A stretch of DNA of 64,000 nucleotides from Sphingobacterium cellulitidis (GCA_002245855.1 NOUX01000005.1:62001-126000); one strand, 5' to 3'. Counted from the first letter of the stretch, positions 1 through 8,029 are shown. Numbers and translations are program-made. Notes: a model not told the origin generated them from the letters alone.

Positions 1-868
1 TTCCTCCTACATTACTTATTACCTTATTCTTTTTATCGAGAATGGTAACAAATCCTGAGCCGGCAAGATCCATATTTGGAGATCGGAGGACGGCTGCATA
101 GATATGTTTTCCATGGATAACAGGTCTACATACACAAGCTCCAGGAAGTTGAATAATATCGAGCAGTTTACCTGAGGTATCGAATCGCTTAAAGCAATTT
201 CTGGTCCTGTCTGTAACCAGTAAGGTCTTTTTCTTGTCGCGAGTATCGAAGGTTATGCCATGGGCATTATCTAAATGGGCATCTCCTTCACCTCTCCCAC
301 CAAAATGTCCAATGAGTTTACCTTGTTGATCATACTTCAGGATATGCTGCGCACCATAGCCATCAGCAATATAGATATCACCATTTTCATCAATGGCGGT
401 TTCCGTTGGAACGAATTCTTCTTTTTTATTGTAGAGTCCGAGGCCTAAAGGAGCGTCAATAGTCAATAGTACCTCACCTGACAATGTCGTTTTATAGACC
501 TGATGTTTATCCGTATCGGTGATATATAGGAATTCAGTTCCATTTTCATTATGCAAAGTAAGACCATGTCCACCCGGGAAATCATGGCCCCAGCTATCCA
601 AAATCTTACCATCTTTATTTAAAATAATAATATTGTTTTTCACATCATTGGTCAGCAATATCAATCTTCCCTTTTTATCTTGGACCATCTCATGGCAATC
701 ATTTACCGTTAGACTTGGGGAATGCTTCGTAGCCCAGAAGGTATCCAAACTATATTTCATGTTGTTATGTCCATAAACCGTTTGATTGGGTTTGGCAAAT
801 AGATCCTTCATAATCAATAAGCTCCCTGTTAATAGCGTTGATTTTTGTATAAATGATTTTCTATTCAT
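1..868 (-). CDS. NHL-repeat / six-bladed beta-propeller protein, 3' end outside the window
   Basis: An open frame starts at ATG 866-868 and runs leftwards off the window edge, so about 289 residues are visible and the C-terminus is missing. The N-terminus (MNRKSFIQKS, then a hydrophobic stretch) looks like an export signal of the Tat-like type seen in Bacteroidota, without the full RR pair. The body carries repeated propeller strands such as IYIADGYG, ITDTDKHQVYK and LVTDRTRNCFKRFD, each with a G-K-hydrophobic turn, as in NHL/6-bladed propellers. These proteins are usually exported and bind or cleave small substrates; the role here is unknown. It has the same orientation as the cytochrome operon at 11040-17833 and may once have been its neighbour. 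Confidence 0.75.
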   Translation of the reverse strand, partial: MNRKSFIQKSTLLTGSLLIMKDLFAKPNQTVYGHNNMKYSLDTFWATKHSPSLTVNDCHEMVQDKKGRLILLTNDVKNNIIILNKDGKILDSWGHDFPGGHGLTLHNENGTEFLYITDTDKHQVYKTTLSGEVLLTIDAPLGLGLYNKKEEFVPTETAIDENGDIYIADGYGAQHILKYDQQGKLIGHFGGRGEGDAHLDNAHGITFDTRDKKKTLLVTDRTRNCFKRFDTSGKLLDIIQLPGACVCRPVIHGKHIYAAVLRSPNMDLAGSGFVTILDKKNKVISNVGG

Positions 869-1179
869 AGTCTGATGGTTGTAGGGTAATTTTATTTTAA
901 TGTTTTCAGGAAAAAGCTGTATCGGCTGAATACTAAGCTTTTATAAAGATTATCAAAAAAGTCAGGTAACGATTTGGTAACGGTGCTTATTGCTTTGCTT
1001 TTCAATATATTTCCGTTAGCTCGTAGTCAATATACAAAATTTAATAAATATAATATAGCGTTTTGTTTTTCATCTATTTGAGCAATGATGTCTTTGAGAA
1101 TTTATAAGGAATTTCCTGAACATTTGCATGGCTCAAAATCATCAAAATGAAAAATAATAGTTATCGGGTCATATCAATT
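869..1179. other. Intergenic region, left edge of accessory block
   Basis: This stretch lies between the start of the NHL gene and the end of a broken lipoprotein gene. I see no open frame, tRNA or strong hairpin. It is AT-rich and should hold the promoter of the NHL gene and the left boundary of the accessory block. No clear target-site repeat matching 10783-10967 was found by eye. Confidence 0.4.
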
Positions 1180-2112
1180 TTAGTTCTCTAACATTCCCAA
1201 TCCACTCATCATAATAGCCAATGCCTTAAACCCCCAATTGATATCATCTTGTGTATAAACCGGAATAGTGGTTCTGTTGGTTAAATCGTGTACTGTAAGT
1301 TTAATTTCTTTAATTTCCCTTGGCTTCATTACCAACGTTGGGGTTTCATTATTCAAATAATAAACATCTAAACGTAAAATTCCCTGATCTTCTTCTAAAT
1401 AAAACGGATGTGTAAAACTAATAACGTTATTAAACAATGGCGAAGTATAAACAACTAATTTTTGTAATTGCATTGGTGCATTTTCATCTTTTATTTTGGG
1501 GGTATAAACAACTACATCACATTCATATCCTAAAATATTTTGTTTTGTGCTTTTTGATTCACGATTAAACTGACTAAAATCCACATCGTTCATTGCTCCA
1601 GAACCTTTGTTTTCAGAAGGTTTATAAGAGGAATATATTTTTTTGTCTTGTTCGGTAATTTTATCGGTTTGTGCCAAAGCTTCTAAATAAATACTTGCCT
1701 TGTCTTGTGATTTATTATAATAATTATCCATTGTCCATCCAAAACCGCGAACTTTGCCTAATACTTCATCATTTTTATTATTATAGGCACATTCAGCAAT
1801 ATTTAAAGTCATAGCCCAAGCTGCTAACGGATTTTGATTTCCAATAGTAGCAATCAAATCAATAATTGCTTTTGCATCGGCATCATTGCCTACTAATTTT
1901 CATATTGTTGTTTTGTATTAGTTTTAGAAAAATCTATCTTACCTATAAGTTTTCCTAAATCAATATCGTTACTGAAAATTCCCATTTCAACAGAACCTTC
2001 TGTAAACGTGTGTTAATAATTTCACTGTTGCTATCTGGCAATTTATTTTCGTCTGAAGAATTACAACTAAACAAAATAAATACGGACAATAAACTGCTTA
2101 TAATTTTTTTTT
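1180..2112 (-). pseudogene. Frameshifted lipoprotein gene of unknown family
   Basis: The longest intact piece (225 codons, 1180-1857) begins mid-protein. Reading further upstream, two other frames continue the protein. One gives a lipoprotein signal (KKKIISSLLSVFILFSC at about 2065-2112, lipobox LFSC). The next gives TFTEGSVEMGIFSNDIDLG, ending QQYEN and then a stop; adding one base there restores LVGNDADAKAIIDLIATIGN. At least two single-base deletions are therefore needed to rebuild the gene. No ATG, GTG or TTG stands in front of the signal peptide. I do not recognise the family. The C-terminal half looks like a beta-rich secreted domain. It lies downstream of the OmpA lipoprotein, separated from it by a terminator. 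Confidence 0.7.
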
Positions 2113-2130
2113 TCCTTCTTGCTTTATTAA

Positions 2131-2165
2131 AAAAGCTGTTTCTTGAAAAAAGAGAAACAGCTTTT
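2131..2165 (-). terminator. Rho-independent terminator of the OmpA-like lipoprotein gene
   Basis: A perfect 13-base stem (AAAAGCTGTTTCT pairing with AGAAACAGCTTTT) lies six bases past the stop of the gene ending at 2171. Its flanking A/T runs give a T tract on the minus strand. Confidence 0.8.
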
Positions 2166-2170
2166 TGTTA

Positions 2171-3172
2171 TTAATTAACTTTTACTAATTCCACTCTGCG
2201 GTTTTTCGCTTTATTTTCGTCTGAGTCGTTGGCAACTAAAGGCTTTTCAGAACCAAAACCTATAGCTGATAAGCGAGCTTTATCAATTCCGCCTGTGATT
2301 AAAGCATTCATCACCGAATTTGCACGATCATTCGATAATTTTTTGTTATGAACAGCATTTCCTGTATTATCAGTATGCCCTTCGATCGAAATGTTTAAGT
2401 TTTTATCTTTTTGAAGTGCTTCTGTAATTTGTGTGACCACTTCTTTTCCTTCAGCCGTAATATTAGACTTATCCACATCGAAATTGATGTATAAAATCGA
2501 CTTCCCTTTTTCAGTCAAATCCTTCGCAATATCATCTGCAGTAACTTTGGTAATGGTTTGTTTAAAGGCTTCTTCCTGTACAATATTTAATTTTCCTCCT
2601 GCATTATTAGATGTGAATTGGATATAAATATTTCCTTTGTCTTTACTTCGAATAATAAAAAACTTGATGTTTTGATTCCAATAGCCCATGTCTCCAGAAC
2701 CACCTTTATTAGGGTCTTGTTTGTTATAACGTTCGTATTCTTCTTTGGTGATTTCACCATCAAAAACTTTAACCGCTCCAACAGATAGCAAATAATCTTC
2801 CATACTTTTTTCAAAATATCGTTGCGAATATTCTTCACCACGAACTGCACCAACATTGGCTTTATATAATTTACCTTCAAAAGGAGTCATGACACCATTG
2901 ATCGGGAAGAAGCAAACATCAAATTTACTTTCTATGGCTCCTTTGTGGGCTTCTAATCCTTCTGGAAGATTGAAAAAAGGAAAAACACCAATATCGGCAG
3001 TAGAAAATGGAATGTTTTCTATATTCAATTCAGTAGAAGCATTTTCTGTTTTAACTTCGTTTGCTTCAACGGTAACTTCTGTGGAATCTGGTGTACCTTC
3101 CTGCTGTTTTGCAGATTGATTACAGGAAACTATCAAAGCTGATAATCCAAAAATAAGGGCTGTTTTTTTCAT
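2171..3172 (-). CDS. OmpA-family lipoprotein
   Basis: This 333-residue protein has a lipoprotein signal (MKKTALIFGLSALIVSC, lipobox IVSC), a roughly 180-residue N-terminal domain of unknown fold, and a C-terminal OmpA/MotB peptidoglycan-binding domain (about 225-333). The domain shows the typical IEGHTDNTG loop, the L-S-x-x-R-A-x-S helix and the terminal KNRRVE motif. Such proteins are anchored in the outer membrane and hold it to the cell wall. The gene is intact although broken genes flank it on both sides, so it may still be expressed. A strong hairpin terminator follows the stop. Three OmpA-domain proteins occur in this window (also 33767 and 56120). Confidence 0.85.
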   Translation of the reverse strand: MKKTALIFGLSALIVSCNQSAKQQEGTPDSTEVTVEANEVKTENASTELNIENIPFSTADIGVFPFFNLPEGLEAHKGAIESKFDVCFFPINGVMTPFEGKLYKANVGAVRGEEYSQRYFEKSMEDYLLSVGAVKVFDGEITKEEYERYNKQDPNKGGSGDMGYWNQNIKFFIIRSKDKGNIYIQFTSNNAGGKLNIVQEEAFKQTITKVTADDIAKDLTEKGKSILYINFDVDKSNITAEGKEVVTQITEALQKDKNLNISIEGHTDNTGNAVHNKKLSNDRANSVMNALITGGIDKARLSAIGFGSEKPLVANDSDENKAKNRRVELVKVN

Positions 3173-3234
3173 TTTGATATATTTTTTTGAAAGACAAAGA
3201 TAAAACGTTCTACTCGTTAAAAATAGTGCTTAAT

Positions 3235-3630
3235 CTATTGTTTTACGCCTTCAAAATCAAAATAAACATCTGTTGCGGATTGCTCAGTTGTAATAACATT
3301 AATGTTTTGATTAAAACCATAATAATGAAAAATACCTTCTAAACTACCTGTTAAGGAAACAATATCTTGTGTGTTTTCACCAAAAAAAGCACCTGTTTCA
3401 ACAGTGAAAGTTTTAGGAGTAACATAAGAATATTCTTCACCTGATTTTGCCGTAATTTTTAATTTATTACTTCCTTCTTTTGTAACGATAACAATAGCAT
3501 CGAACCATTCATATACACCATTTGTATCACTTGTATATAACTTCCCTTTGTACGTTCCCACAGCAGCATCGATAGATCCTTGTGCTGGTTGTTCGTAATC
3601 ATCGAAAACCGTGATTTTATTTCTAATGGT
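3235..3630 (-). pseudogene. 5'-truncated calycin-like (lipocalin-like) protein remnant
   Basis: The annotatable piece runs from a GTG at 3561 to 3235 (108 codons), but the same frame is clearly coding further upstream (ITVFDDYEQPAQGS, to about 3610). It meets a TAA at 3631-3633 with no signal peptide. A one-base change in an A run near 3615 would join it to another open frame reading GKPLEI just upstream. The repeated beta-strand pattern and G-T-Y-x-G motif resemble calycin-like lipoproteins of Bacteroidota; this is a weak family call. The 5' end is lost next to the start of the divergent kinase pseudogene. Confidence 0.55.
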
Positions 3631-3704
3631 TTACCATGGTTTTTTCGCAAGGGCAAAAAAGCAACACTTTTTATTTGGATATTTGCATTAAACTTTAGAT
3701 CAAG

Positions 3705-5333
3705 ATGCGCAAATTCTCTTTGTTTTTTCTTATTTTATTTGGGTTAATTTCCTAAAAAAACTACGCACAACTTCCGTTAGATATGGAACAATATGCTAAA
3801 GGTTTATACAAATCGTTAGAGACAGCTTCTAACGATAGTTTACATGCAACGATTTACTTTAATTTAGTTACGTATTGGACATCTAAAGACTCGTTAAAAA
3901 CTTTTGAATATTTAGAAAAAGGGCATAAAATGGCTCATAACAACTTGTTTTTAAAAGGTATGTATCATGCAAAAAAAGGATATTATTATTACTCAAAAGG
4001 AAATCTTGAAGAAAGTAAAAAACACTATTTAACAGCAGATTCGTTACTGAATAAAATTTCGAATAACCAAGAAAGCTACAAAACACAATCTGATATTTGG
4101 AATAATATTGCGGTGATTCATCAAATTGAGGATGAAGATGAGAAATTCGTAGAAATAACTTTGAATAAAGCCATTCCGTTTGTCGAAAAAGCTAAAGATA
4201 ATAGCCGACTTGCTACGCTTAATATTAGTTTAGGAATAGGTTTTATGAATTTAGAACAATATGAAAAAGCAATTGTTTACCTTTTAAATGCAGAAAAACT
4301 TCTTCTATCTCAAGAAAATCAAAATCACAGATTAATAAATATGTGTAATCGCATAGCCGAATGTTATGTTATAATTAACCAAACAGATAAAGCAAAAGGT
4401 TATATTGATAAAGCAGGAGAAATTCTCAAAAACAATCCTGATTCTGATCAAAAAAGTATTTTTTATTTAATAGAAGGTTTATACTTCCAAAAAAACAATC
4501 AATTCAATTCTGCATTAAATTCCTACAACAAAGCCTTAAAGTTTACAGCTGGACCAAATAAAACCTATCATATTCATGAAATAAATATGTACAAGGTGGC
4601 TTTATTATTAAAAATGAAACGTTTTAACGAAGCTTTACAATTAGGCTTATTATTAGAAAAAGATCCATATACGAATGAAGTTGGTGCAAACAAAGCTTCG
4701 GTTTACAAACATATTTCGGATGCTTATAAAGGTTTAGGAAAAACAGAAAACGCGTATGAATATTTAAAAAAGTACAGCGATCTTAATATTTAAATACATT
4801 AACAGGATTTTAAGAAACAGATTAATGATTTAGAACTAAAATACGATGTAGCACGCAAAGAAAAAGAATTACTGCTTGCTAAAAGTAGCGAAGAAGAAGC
4901 GCAGTTTAACTTAAAAAACAGCAAATTAATTACAGCTTTAGCACTTGCTGGAATCGTTATTTTATTGTTAATTACACTCATTACTCTTAATTATTACCGG
5001 AATAATAAACGTCGATTACTTCAAAATGAAATTATTCATCAGCAAAAAATTAAAGAAAAAAGCACCGAAGCAAAATTGGCAGTAAAAAATGCAATATTAG
5101 AAAGCGACGAACAAGAACGTCAGCGTATTGTTCAAGATTTACATGATAGTATGGGCGGAATGCTTGCCAATATCCGAATGTCTATCTCTCAAGAAAATAC
5201 TCAAAACTCGAGTGAATTGTTGCAATAAATAGACAAATCGATTGTAGAAATGCGTCGTATTTCCAGAAATTTAATGCCCGAAACACTAAAAAATCTTGGA
5301 TTGGAAATCGCACTAAAAGAATTGATAAACTGA
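3705..5333 (+). pseudogene. TPR sensor histidine kinase, truncated and with four in-frame TAA codons
   Basis: One continuous reading frame runs from ATG 3705 to TGA 5331-5333, without any frameshift, but is cut by TAA at 3753, 4791, 4800 and 5226. It encodes a signal peptide (MRKFSLFFLILFGLIS), about 330 residues of TPR repeats, a coiled coil, one membrane helix (about 4920-4985) and the start of a HisKA_3 dimerisation domain with the phosphoacceptor motif DLHDSMGG (His near 5140). The HATPase domain is absent because the gene ends abruptly at the junction with transposon DNA. This is the Bacteroidota architecture of periplasmic TPR kinases that pair with a LuxR-type regulator; no such regulator is present. 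It cannot make an active kinase. Confidence 0.8.
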
Positions 5334-5434
5334 CGATTTATGCGTATTTAGATAACATTATCGAATACCATTTTCAGGAGTTCAGGGAATTGATTAGCGA
5401 AATCTACAACGATAAGCACAAACCGTTGTTTTGA
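5333..5434 (+). pseudogene. 3' tail of a conjugative-transposon gene (DUF3408-like)
   Basis: Thirty-three codons and a stop remain (SEIYNDKHKPLF at the end, with DNIIEYHFQEF before it). The pattern resembles the C-terminus of DUF3408 proteins, which in Bacteroidota conjugative transposons sit beside the ParA-like gene. It begins exactly where the histidine kinase is cut, sharing base 5333 with the kinase's last stop codon. This marks an insertion or deletion junction. The family name is an inference from a short fragment. Confidence 0.5.
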
Positions 5435-5943
5435 TAGTGGTTCGGTGTCGGCTGTGGTGTGTTGCTCCCTTTTAAAATTATTTTCCAAAACAAAAAAACA
5501 GAAAAAAAGAAAGCCATTCTAACAAGGCGGACAGGCGGAAAGACCAAAAGGAAACGGAATAAGTCCCGAAGGGGGGCAGGGCAACATATCAATCAGGCGA
5601 AGCCACCTTATTTGCCCTGCCATTATGCCGTAAGCTTTTGGCGGTGCGGTGCGGTGGCTGTCCGCCTTATCTTTGCTACCTTTTTGTTCTTTTTTTAATC
5701 CATTCCAATCAATGAAAGGGTACTAAAAACACGTATGGGCTAAGGGTGGGGTGTTTTTTGTATGCTTTCCCATATCCGTACAAAACTTTTTAAATGTGAG
5801 GGGGGTTATGCAGGGAAAATTTAAAGTGTTTTGAGGATTGCTTTCCATTCCCATTGTGCCAATACAAGCCAAATACTCCCACCAAATGCTAAAGGAAACC
5901 AACACATTTACCTGTGTTCTATATTGGGAAAAATTTTGAACCT
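5435..5943. other. GC-richer transposon intergenic region
   Basis: About 500 bases without a convincing gene. Base composition shifts upward in GC compared with both sides. It holds nested inverted repeats (separate entry) and G-rich tracts around 5740-5810. By position, between a tra-gene tail and mobile-element HTH genes, it could be a remnant of a transfer-origin or mobilisation region. Short open frames here look like chance readings. Confidence 0.4.
5524..5668. repeat. Nested inverted repeats, possible oriT-like structure
   Basis: The outer arms AAGGCGGACAG (5524-5534) and CTGTCCGCCTT (5658-5668) are perfect reverse complements. The inner arms GGCAGGGCAA (5575-5584) and TTGCCCTGCC (5612-5621) are also perfect. 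Short GGTGG/CCACC pairs lie between them. The region can fold into a large two-tier stem. The arms are seen directly; a role as transfer origin or structured RNA is inference. Confidence 0.55.
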
Positions 5944-6327
5944 ATGGCACAAAAAGTAATAACCGACAAGGAACAGAAAGAGAAAGAACAAATCAGGAAA
6001 AAAGAGACTAGCCCCCTGATACAGGTTGATAAGCAGGGCGACCAGATTTCCAATTTTATCGCCAATTTCAAACGCCAGTTCAGGGAAGCAAAAGGCTTAC
6101 TAAATTGGGGCAAGCTGTTCGGGAGCAAACGTACTGAACCGCCAAAACAACCTACCGAACCCGAAAGCGTGATAGGTGCATCAAAAACGGTTATCCGTAC
6201 GGATTACAAAAACGCTGACAAGAGTAAAGCCGTACAAGTCAATAAAAAGCCTGCTTTGAGAATGGGCAATACAATCAAAACGCAACAGACTCGCATGAAA
6301 AACAGCAAACCAAAGTTAGGATTATAG
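5944..6327 (+). CDS. Hypothetical protein of the mobile-element core
   Basis: This is a highly charged, lysine-rich protein of about 127 residues starting MAQKVITDKEQ at ATG 5944; a GTG at 5914 in the same frame is a less likely start. The first 50 residues are predicted helical with alternating K/E, followed by a short hydrophobic helix (GLLNWGKLFG) and a basic, proline- and serine-containing tail ending KPKLGL. I do not recognise the family. Its place before two HTH genes and its GC content match the transposon core, so it is probably an element-encoded accessory protein. The basic tail would suit DNA or RNA contact, but that is speculation. Confidence 0.55.
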   Translation: MAQKVITDKEQKEKEQIRKKETSPLIQVDKQGDQISNFIANFKRQFREAKGLLNWGKLFGSKRTEPPKQPTEPESVIGASKTVIRTDYKNADKSKAVQVNKKPALRMGNTIKTQQTRMKNSKPKLGL

Positions 6328-6427
6328 CCGAGTATTTGGCAACTGAACGCCAAATACCGCCACTGAACGCAACATTACAATAACCTATGTGAATAGCTTT
6401 TATTTTCGAAGTTTAAATGATGCAGAT

Positions 6428-6724
6428 ATGGAAATAACGGTTTTAAACATTCAGATTTTGAAAGCATTGCACAGGGAAGTAAGGGAAGTTTCCAATTTGA
6501 TTGCGGAAATGACTGCACCCTACAAAGCATTGCAACAGGCAACGAAATGGCTCGACCAACAGGAAACCTGCCACCTGCTGAACATTAGCAAACGGACGTT
6601 ACAAACGTACAGGGCAAAGGGTATTCTTGGGGCAACGCAAATCAATCGGAAAACGTATTTCAGATTGTCCGAAGTGGAATTACTGATGCACGGAGAGCGA
6701 CCATTAAAAAAGCAAAAGAAATGA
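6428..6724 (+). CDS. MerR/excisionase-type helix-turn-helix protein
   Basis: This small DNA-binding protein of about 98 residues starts at ATG 6428 (METIV-like start MEITVLNIQ); a GTG at 6389 in frame would add 13 residues. An N-terminal amphipathic helix is followed by a winged HTH: W-L-D-x-x-E-T-C-H-L-L-N-I-S-K-R-T-L-Q-T-Y-R, then the wing with RLSEVE. This is the excisionase/MerR-like HTH_17 pattern common in Bacteroidota conjugative transposons, where pairs of such genes sit near the integrase or mobilisation genes. Its stop overlaps the ATG of the next gene (ATGA), so the two are translationally coupled. It probably regulates excision or transfer. Confidence 0.75.
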   Translation: MEITVLNIQILKALHREVREVSNLIAEMTAPYKALQQATKWLDQQETCHLLNISKRTLQTYRAKGILGATQINRKTYFRLSEVELLMHGERPLKKQKK

Positions 6725-7050
6725 ACCCTGAAAGGCTCCATCTGACCATTAAAAAACAAAAAAAACAGATGAAACAGATTGGAAATTCAAACGAGGATAT
6801 GCTTGCCCTGCTCGAAGCTGTGGTAGGTATCAAAAATGAACTGCTGTATATCAGGGAATATTTCCACCCTTTATTGAAAGGGGAAATCTACCTGTCAGGC
6901 GAACAGGTTTGCGAGATGTTACATATCAGCAAACGGACATTGCAACCGTACAGAGATGACGGACTGATACCGTTTATCAAACTCGAACGGAAAATCCTTT
7001 TCCGTGAAAGTGATATTCGCAAGGGGTTGGAAGATAACTATCAGCGTTAG
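6721..7050 (+). CDS. Second MerR/excisionase-type helix-turn-helix protein
   Basis: A paralogue of the preceding gene, 109 residues from ATG 6721, which overlaps the upstream stop by four bases; ATG 6769 (MKQIGNSNEDM) is an alternative start. It shows the same order: a helical N-terminus, then Y-L-S-G-E-Q-V-C-E-M-L-H-I-S-K-R-T-L-Q-P-Y-R and a wing with F-R-E-S-D-I. The core SKRTLQ-x-YR is shared with the upstream protein, which suggests an old tandem duplication. A hairpin terminator follows about 55 bases past the stop. It is probably a DNA-binding partner in element control. Confidence 0.75.
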   Translation: MNPERLHLTIKKQKKQMKQIGNSNEDMLALLEAVVGIKNELLYIREYFHPLLKGEIYLSGEQVCEMLHISKRTLQPYRDDGLIPFIKLERKILFRESDIRKGLEDNYQR

Positions 7051-7104
7051 CTGTTAAAAAAAGAATGCTTTGAAACTGTAACCGTATTTATCAATTTAAG
7101 AAAT

Positions 7105-7125
7105 AGCCCACCGTTTTGGTGGGCT
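7105..7125 (+). terminator. Hairpin terminator after the HTH gene pair
   Basis: A perfect eight-base stem AGCCCACC / GGTGGGCT with a five-base loop lies 55 bases beyond the second HTH gene. The following sequence is only moderately T-rich. Confidence 0.65.
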
Positions 7126-7145
7126 GTGTTGTTATACAGGCTTGC

Positions 7146-7210
7146 TACAAAAGATTGTTCCAAACATTTAAATCTGCGTGATAGCAATATTCTTATGTCC
7201 TAAGATTTTG
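7146..7210 (-). pseudogene. Remnant of a tyrosine-integrase 3' end
   Basis: On the minus strand bases 7210-7170 read KILGHKNIAITQI and then TAA. They match the integrase end at 9666-9625 with four substitutions and a one-base gap in 42 positions. Bases 7169-7146 match the last codons of the same gene (9567-9542 region) with about five differences. Roughly 60 bases are missing between the two blocks. This is therefore the internally deleted tail of a second, related integrase. It keeps the in-frame version of the site where the downstream integrase carries an extra base. Confidence 0.7.
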
Positions 7211-7230
7211 CAGTGTTATCAGCAATCTTT

Positions 7231-7563
7231 TTAATATCGCATTCTCCAACTTGTTATTAATCCGTTTTCAACAGTAAACAAAAAATTAGCTGCGTTTGTA
7301 TAGCCCTGACTTGAATATTGACCTTTTACAACAACTTCATTTTCATTGATTATACTGCACTGGGGATTTGCAACTTTGCCTTGACGACTGATGATGTCGC
7401 TTTCTATCCACTTTTTGGTTTCTTCGGGTGTTTTCATTTTTCCGTCAGCACCATATGCTTGGGTTACCTTTTCTGAAAACTGTGCTCTGATAAGTTCGGC
7501 ATTTTCCGCTTCCATAGCTTCAATCAAAGCTTTTACAGGTTTTAATAAAGTCTCATCTTGCAT
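7231..7563 (-). CDS. NTF2/SnoaL-like small protein, probable lipoprotein with an atypical start
   Basis: The frame from ATG 7563 gives 110 residues with an NTF2-like fold pattern: helical N-terminus, K-x-W-I-E-S-D, then paired strands ending NGLITSWRMRY. The same frame is open and looks coding up to 7682, where it reads KIPYYKLFLTSLFISSALTAC and then GQ. That is a clear lipoprotein signal with lipobox LTAC. No ATG, GTG or TTG precedes it; the codon in the expected start place is ATT (7680-7682), overlapping the stop of the upstream DoxX gene. Either an ATT start is used or the start codon was lost. The substrate is unknown. It is the last gene of the AraC-SDR-DoxX cargo set. Confidence 0.65.
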   Translation of the reverse strand: MQDETLLKPVKALIEAMEAENAELIRAQFSEKVTQAYGADGKMKTPEETKKWIESDIISRQGKVANPQCSIINENEVVVKGQYSSQGYTNAANFLFTVENGLITSWRMRY

Positions 7564-7678
7564 TTGTTTTGAATTTAAAATGTTGTTTTCATTTATTTTG
7601 CTACTGTTTACCTGCCCACACGCAGTAAGTGCAGAAGAAATAAACAGTGAGGTTAAAAATAATTTGTAATAAGGTATT

Positions 7679-8029
7679 TTAATTGTTTTTTAAAGGGTAT
7701 TGCAAATAAATAATAACGAGATTAAGCAACAAAAAAGGTATTTCTATTGCTACACCTTTCAGATCTTTGCTCAATAATTGCAGACAAATAATCATCAATA
7801 TTCCTGCTGCCATTAAGAAATTTCCCCACACGAATGTTTTGGGAAACAATATCAAAATCGAAGCCAGTAATGTTACTGCTCCATTGATGACAACAGCATT
7901 TTTACTAAAATTCCATTTGTCGAACATTTCTAGCATTTCAGGTTTTGCAGTCAGCATATTCCAACCGTGCTTTGTTCCCATAAACACGGCAAAAAGTATT
8001 AAAACAGAGTTGATTATTTTTAATATCAT
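7679..8029 (-). CDS. DoxX-like small membrane protein
   Basis: About 116 residues from ATG 8029 (MILKIINSVLI); an in-frame ATG at 8056 would add nine residues. Four hydrophobic helices are visible (INSVLILFAVFMGTKHG, AVVINGAVTLLASILILF, FLMAAGILMIICLQLL, IPFLLLNLVIIYLQ), with the glycine-rich first helix typical of DoxX/DoxD-like proteins. Members of this group are inner-membrane proteins often found beside oxidoreductases and are linked to redox balance. Here it sits between an SDR enzyme and an exported NTF2-like protein, all in one direction, within a mobile-element cargo region. Confidence 0.7.
   Translation of the reverse strand: MILKIINSVLILFAVFMGTKHGWNMLTAKPEMLEMFDKWNFSKNAVVINGAVTLLASILILFPKTFVWGNFLMAAGILMIICLQLLSKDLKGVAIEIPFLLLNLVIIYLQYPLKNN

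Noticed and set aside
519..776. 85-codon open frame on the plus strand within the NHL gene
   Set aside because: It is antisense to a clearly coding propeller frame and has no protein-like pattern of its own.
2587..2880. 97-codon frame inside the OmpA lipoprotein gene
   Set aside because: Same-strand shadow frame within a gene with clear domains.
3459..3656. 65-codon frame upstream of and overlapping the calycin-like remnant
   Set aside because: Its downstream half is a shadow of the calycin frame. Only the first few codons may belong to that gene after a frameshift, so it was not listed as a separate gene.
3705..5333. Alternative genetic code (TAA read as glutamine)
   Set aside because: Many neighbouring intact genes end in TAA and use CAA for Gln, so the stops are more simply explained by decay of one gene.
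5459..5698. 79-codon frame in the nested-repeat region
   Set aside because: The sequence is low in complexity, full of K/R runs, and coincides with inverted repeats; it is more likely non-coding.
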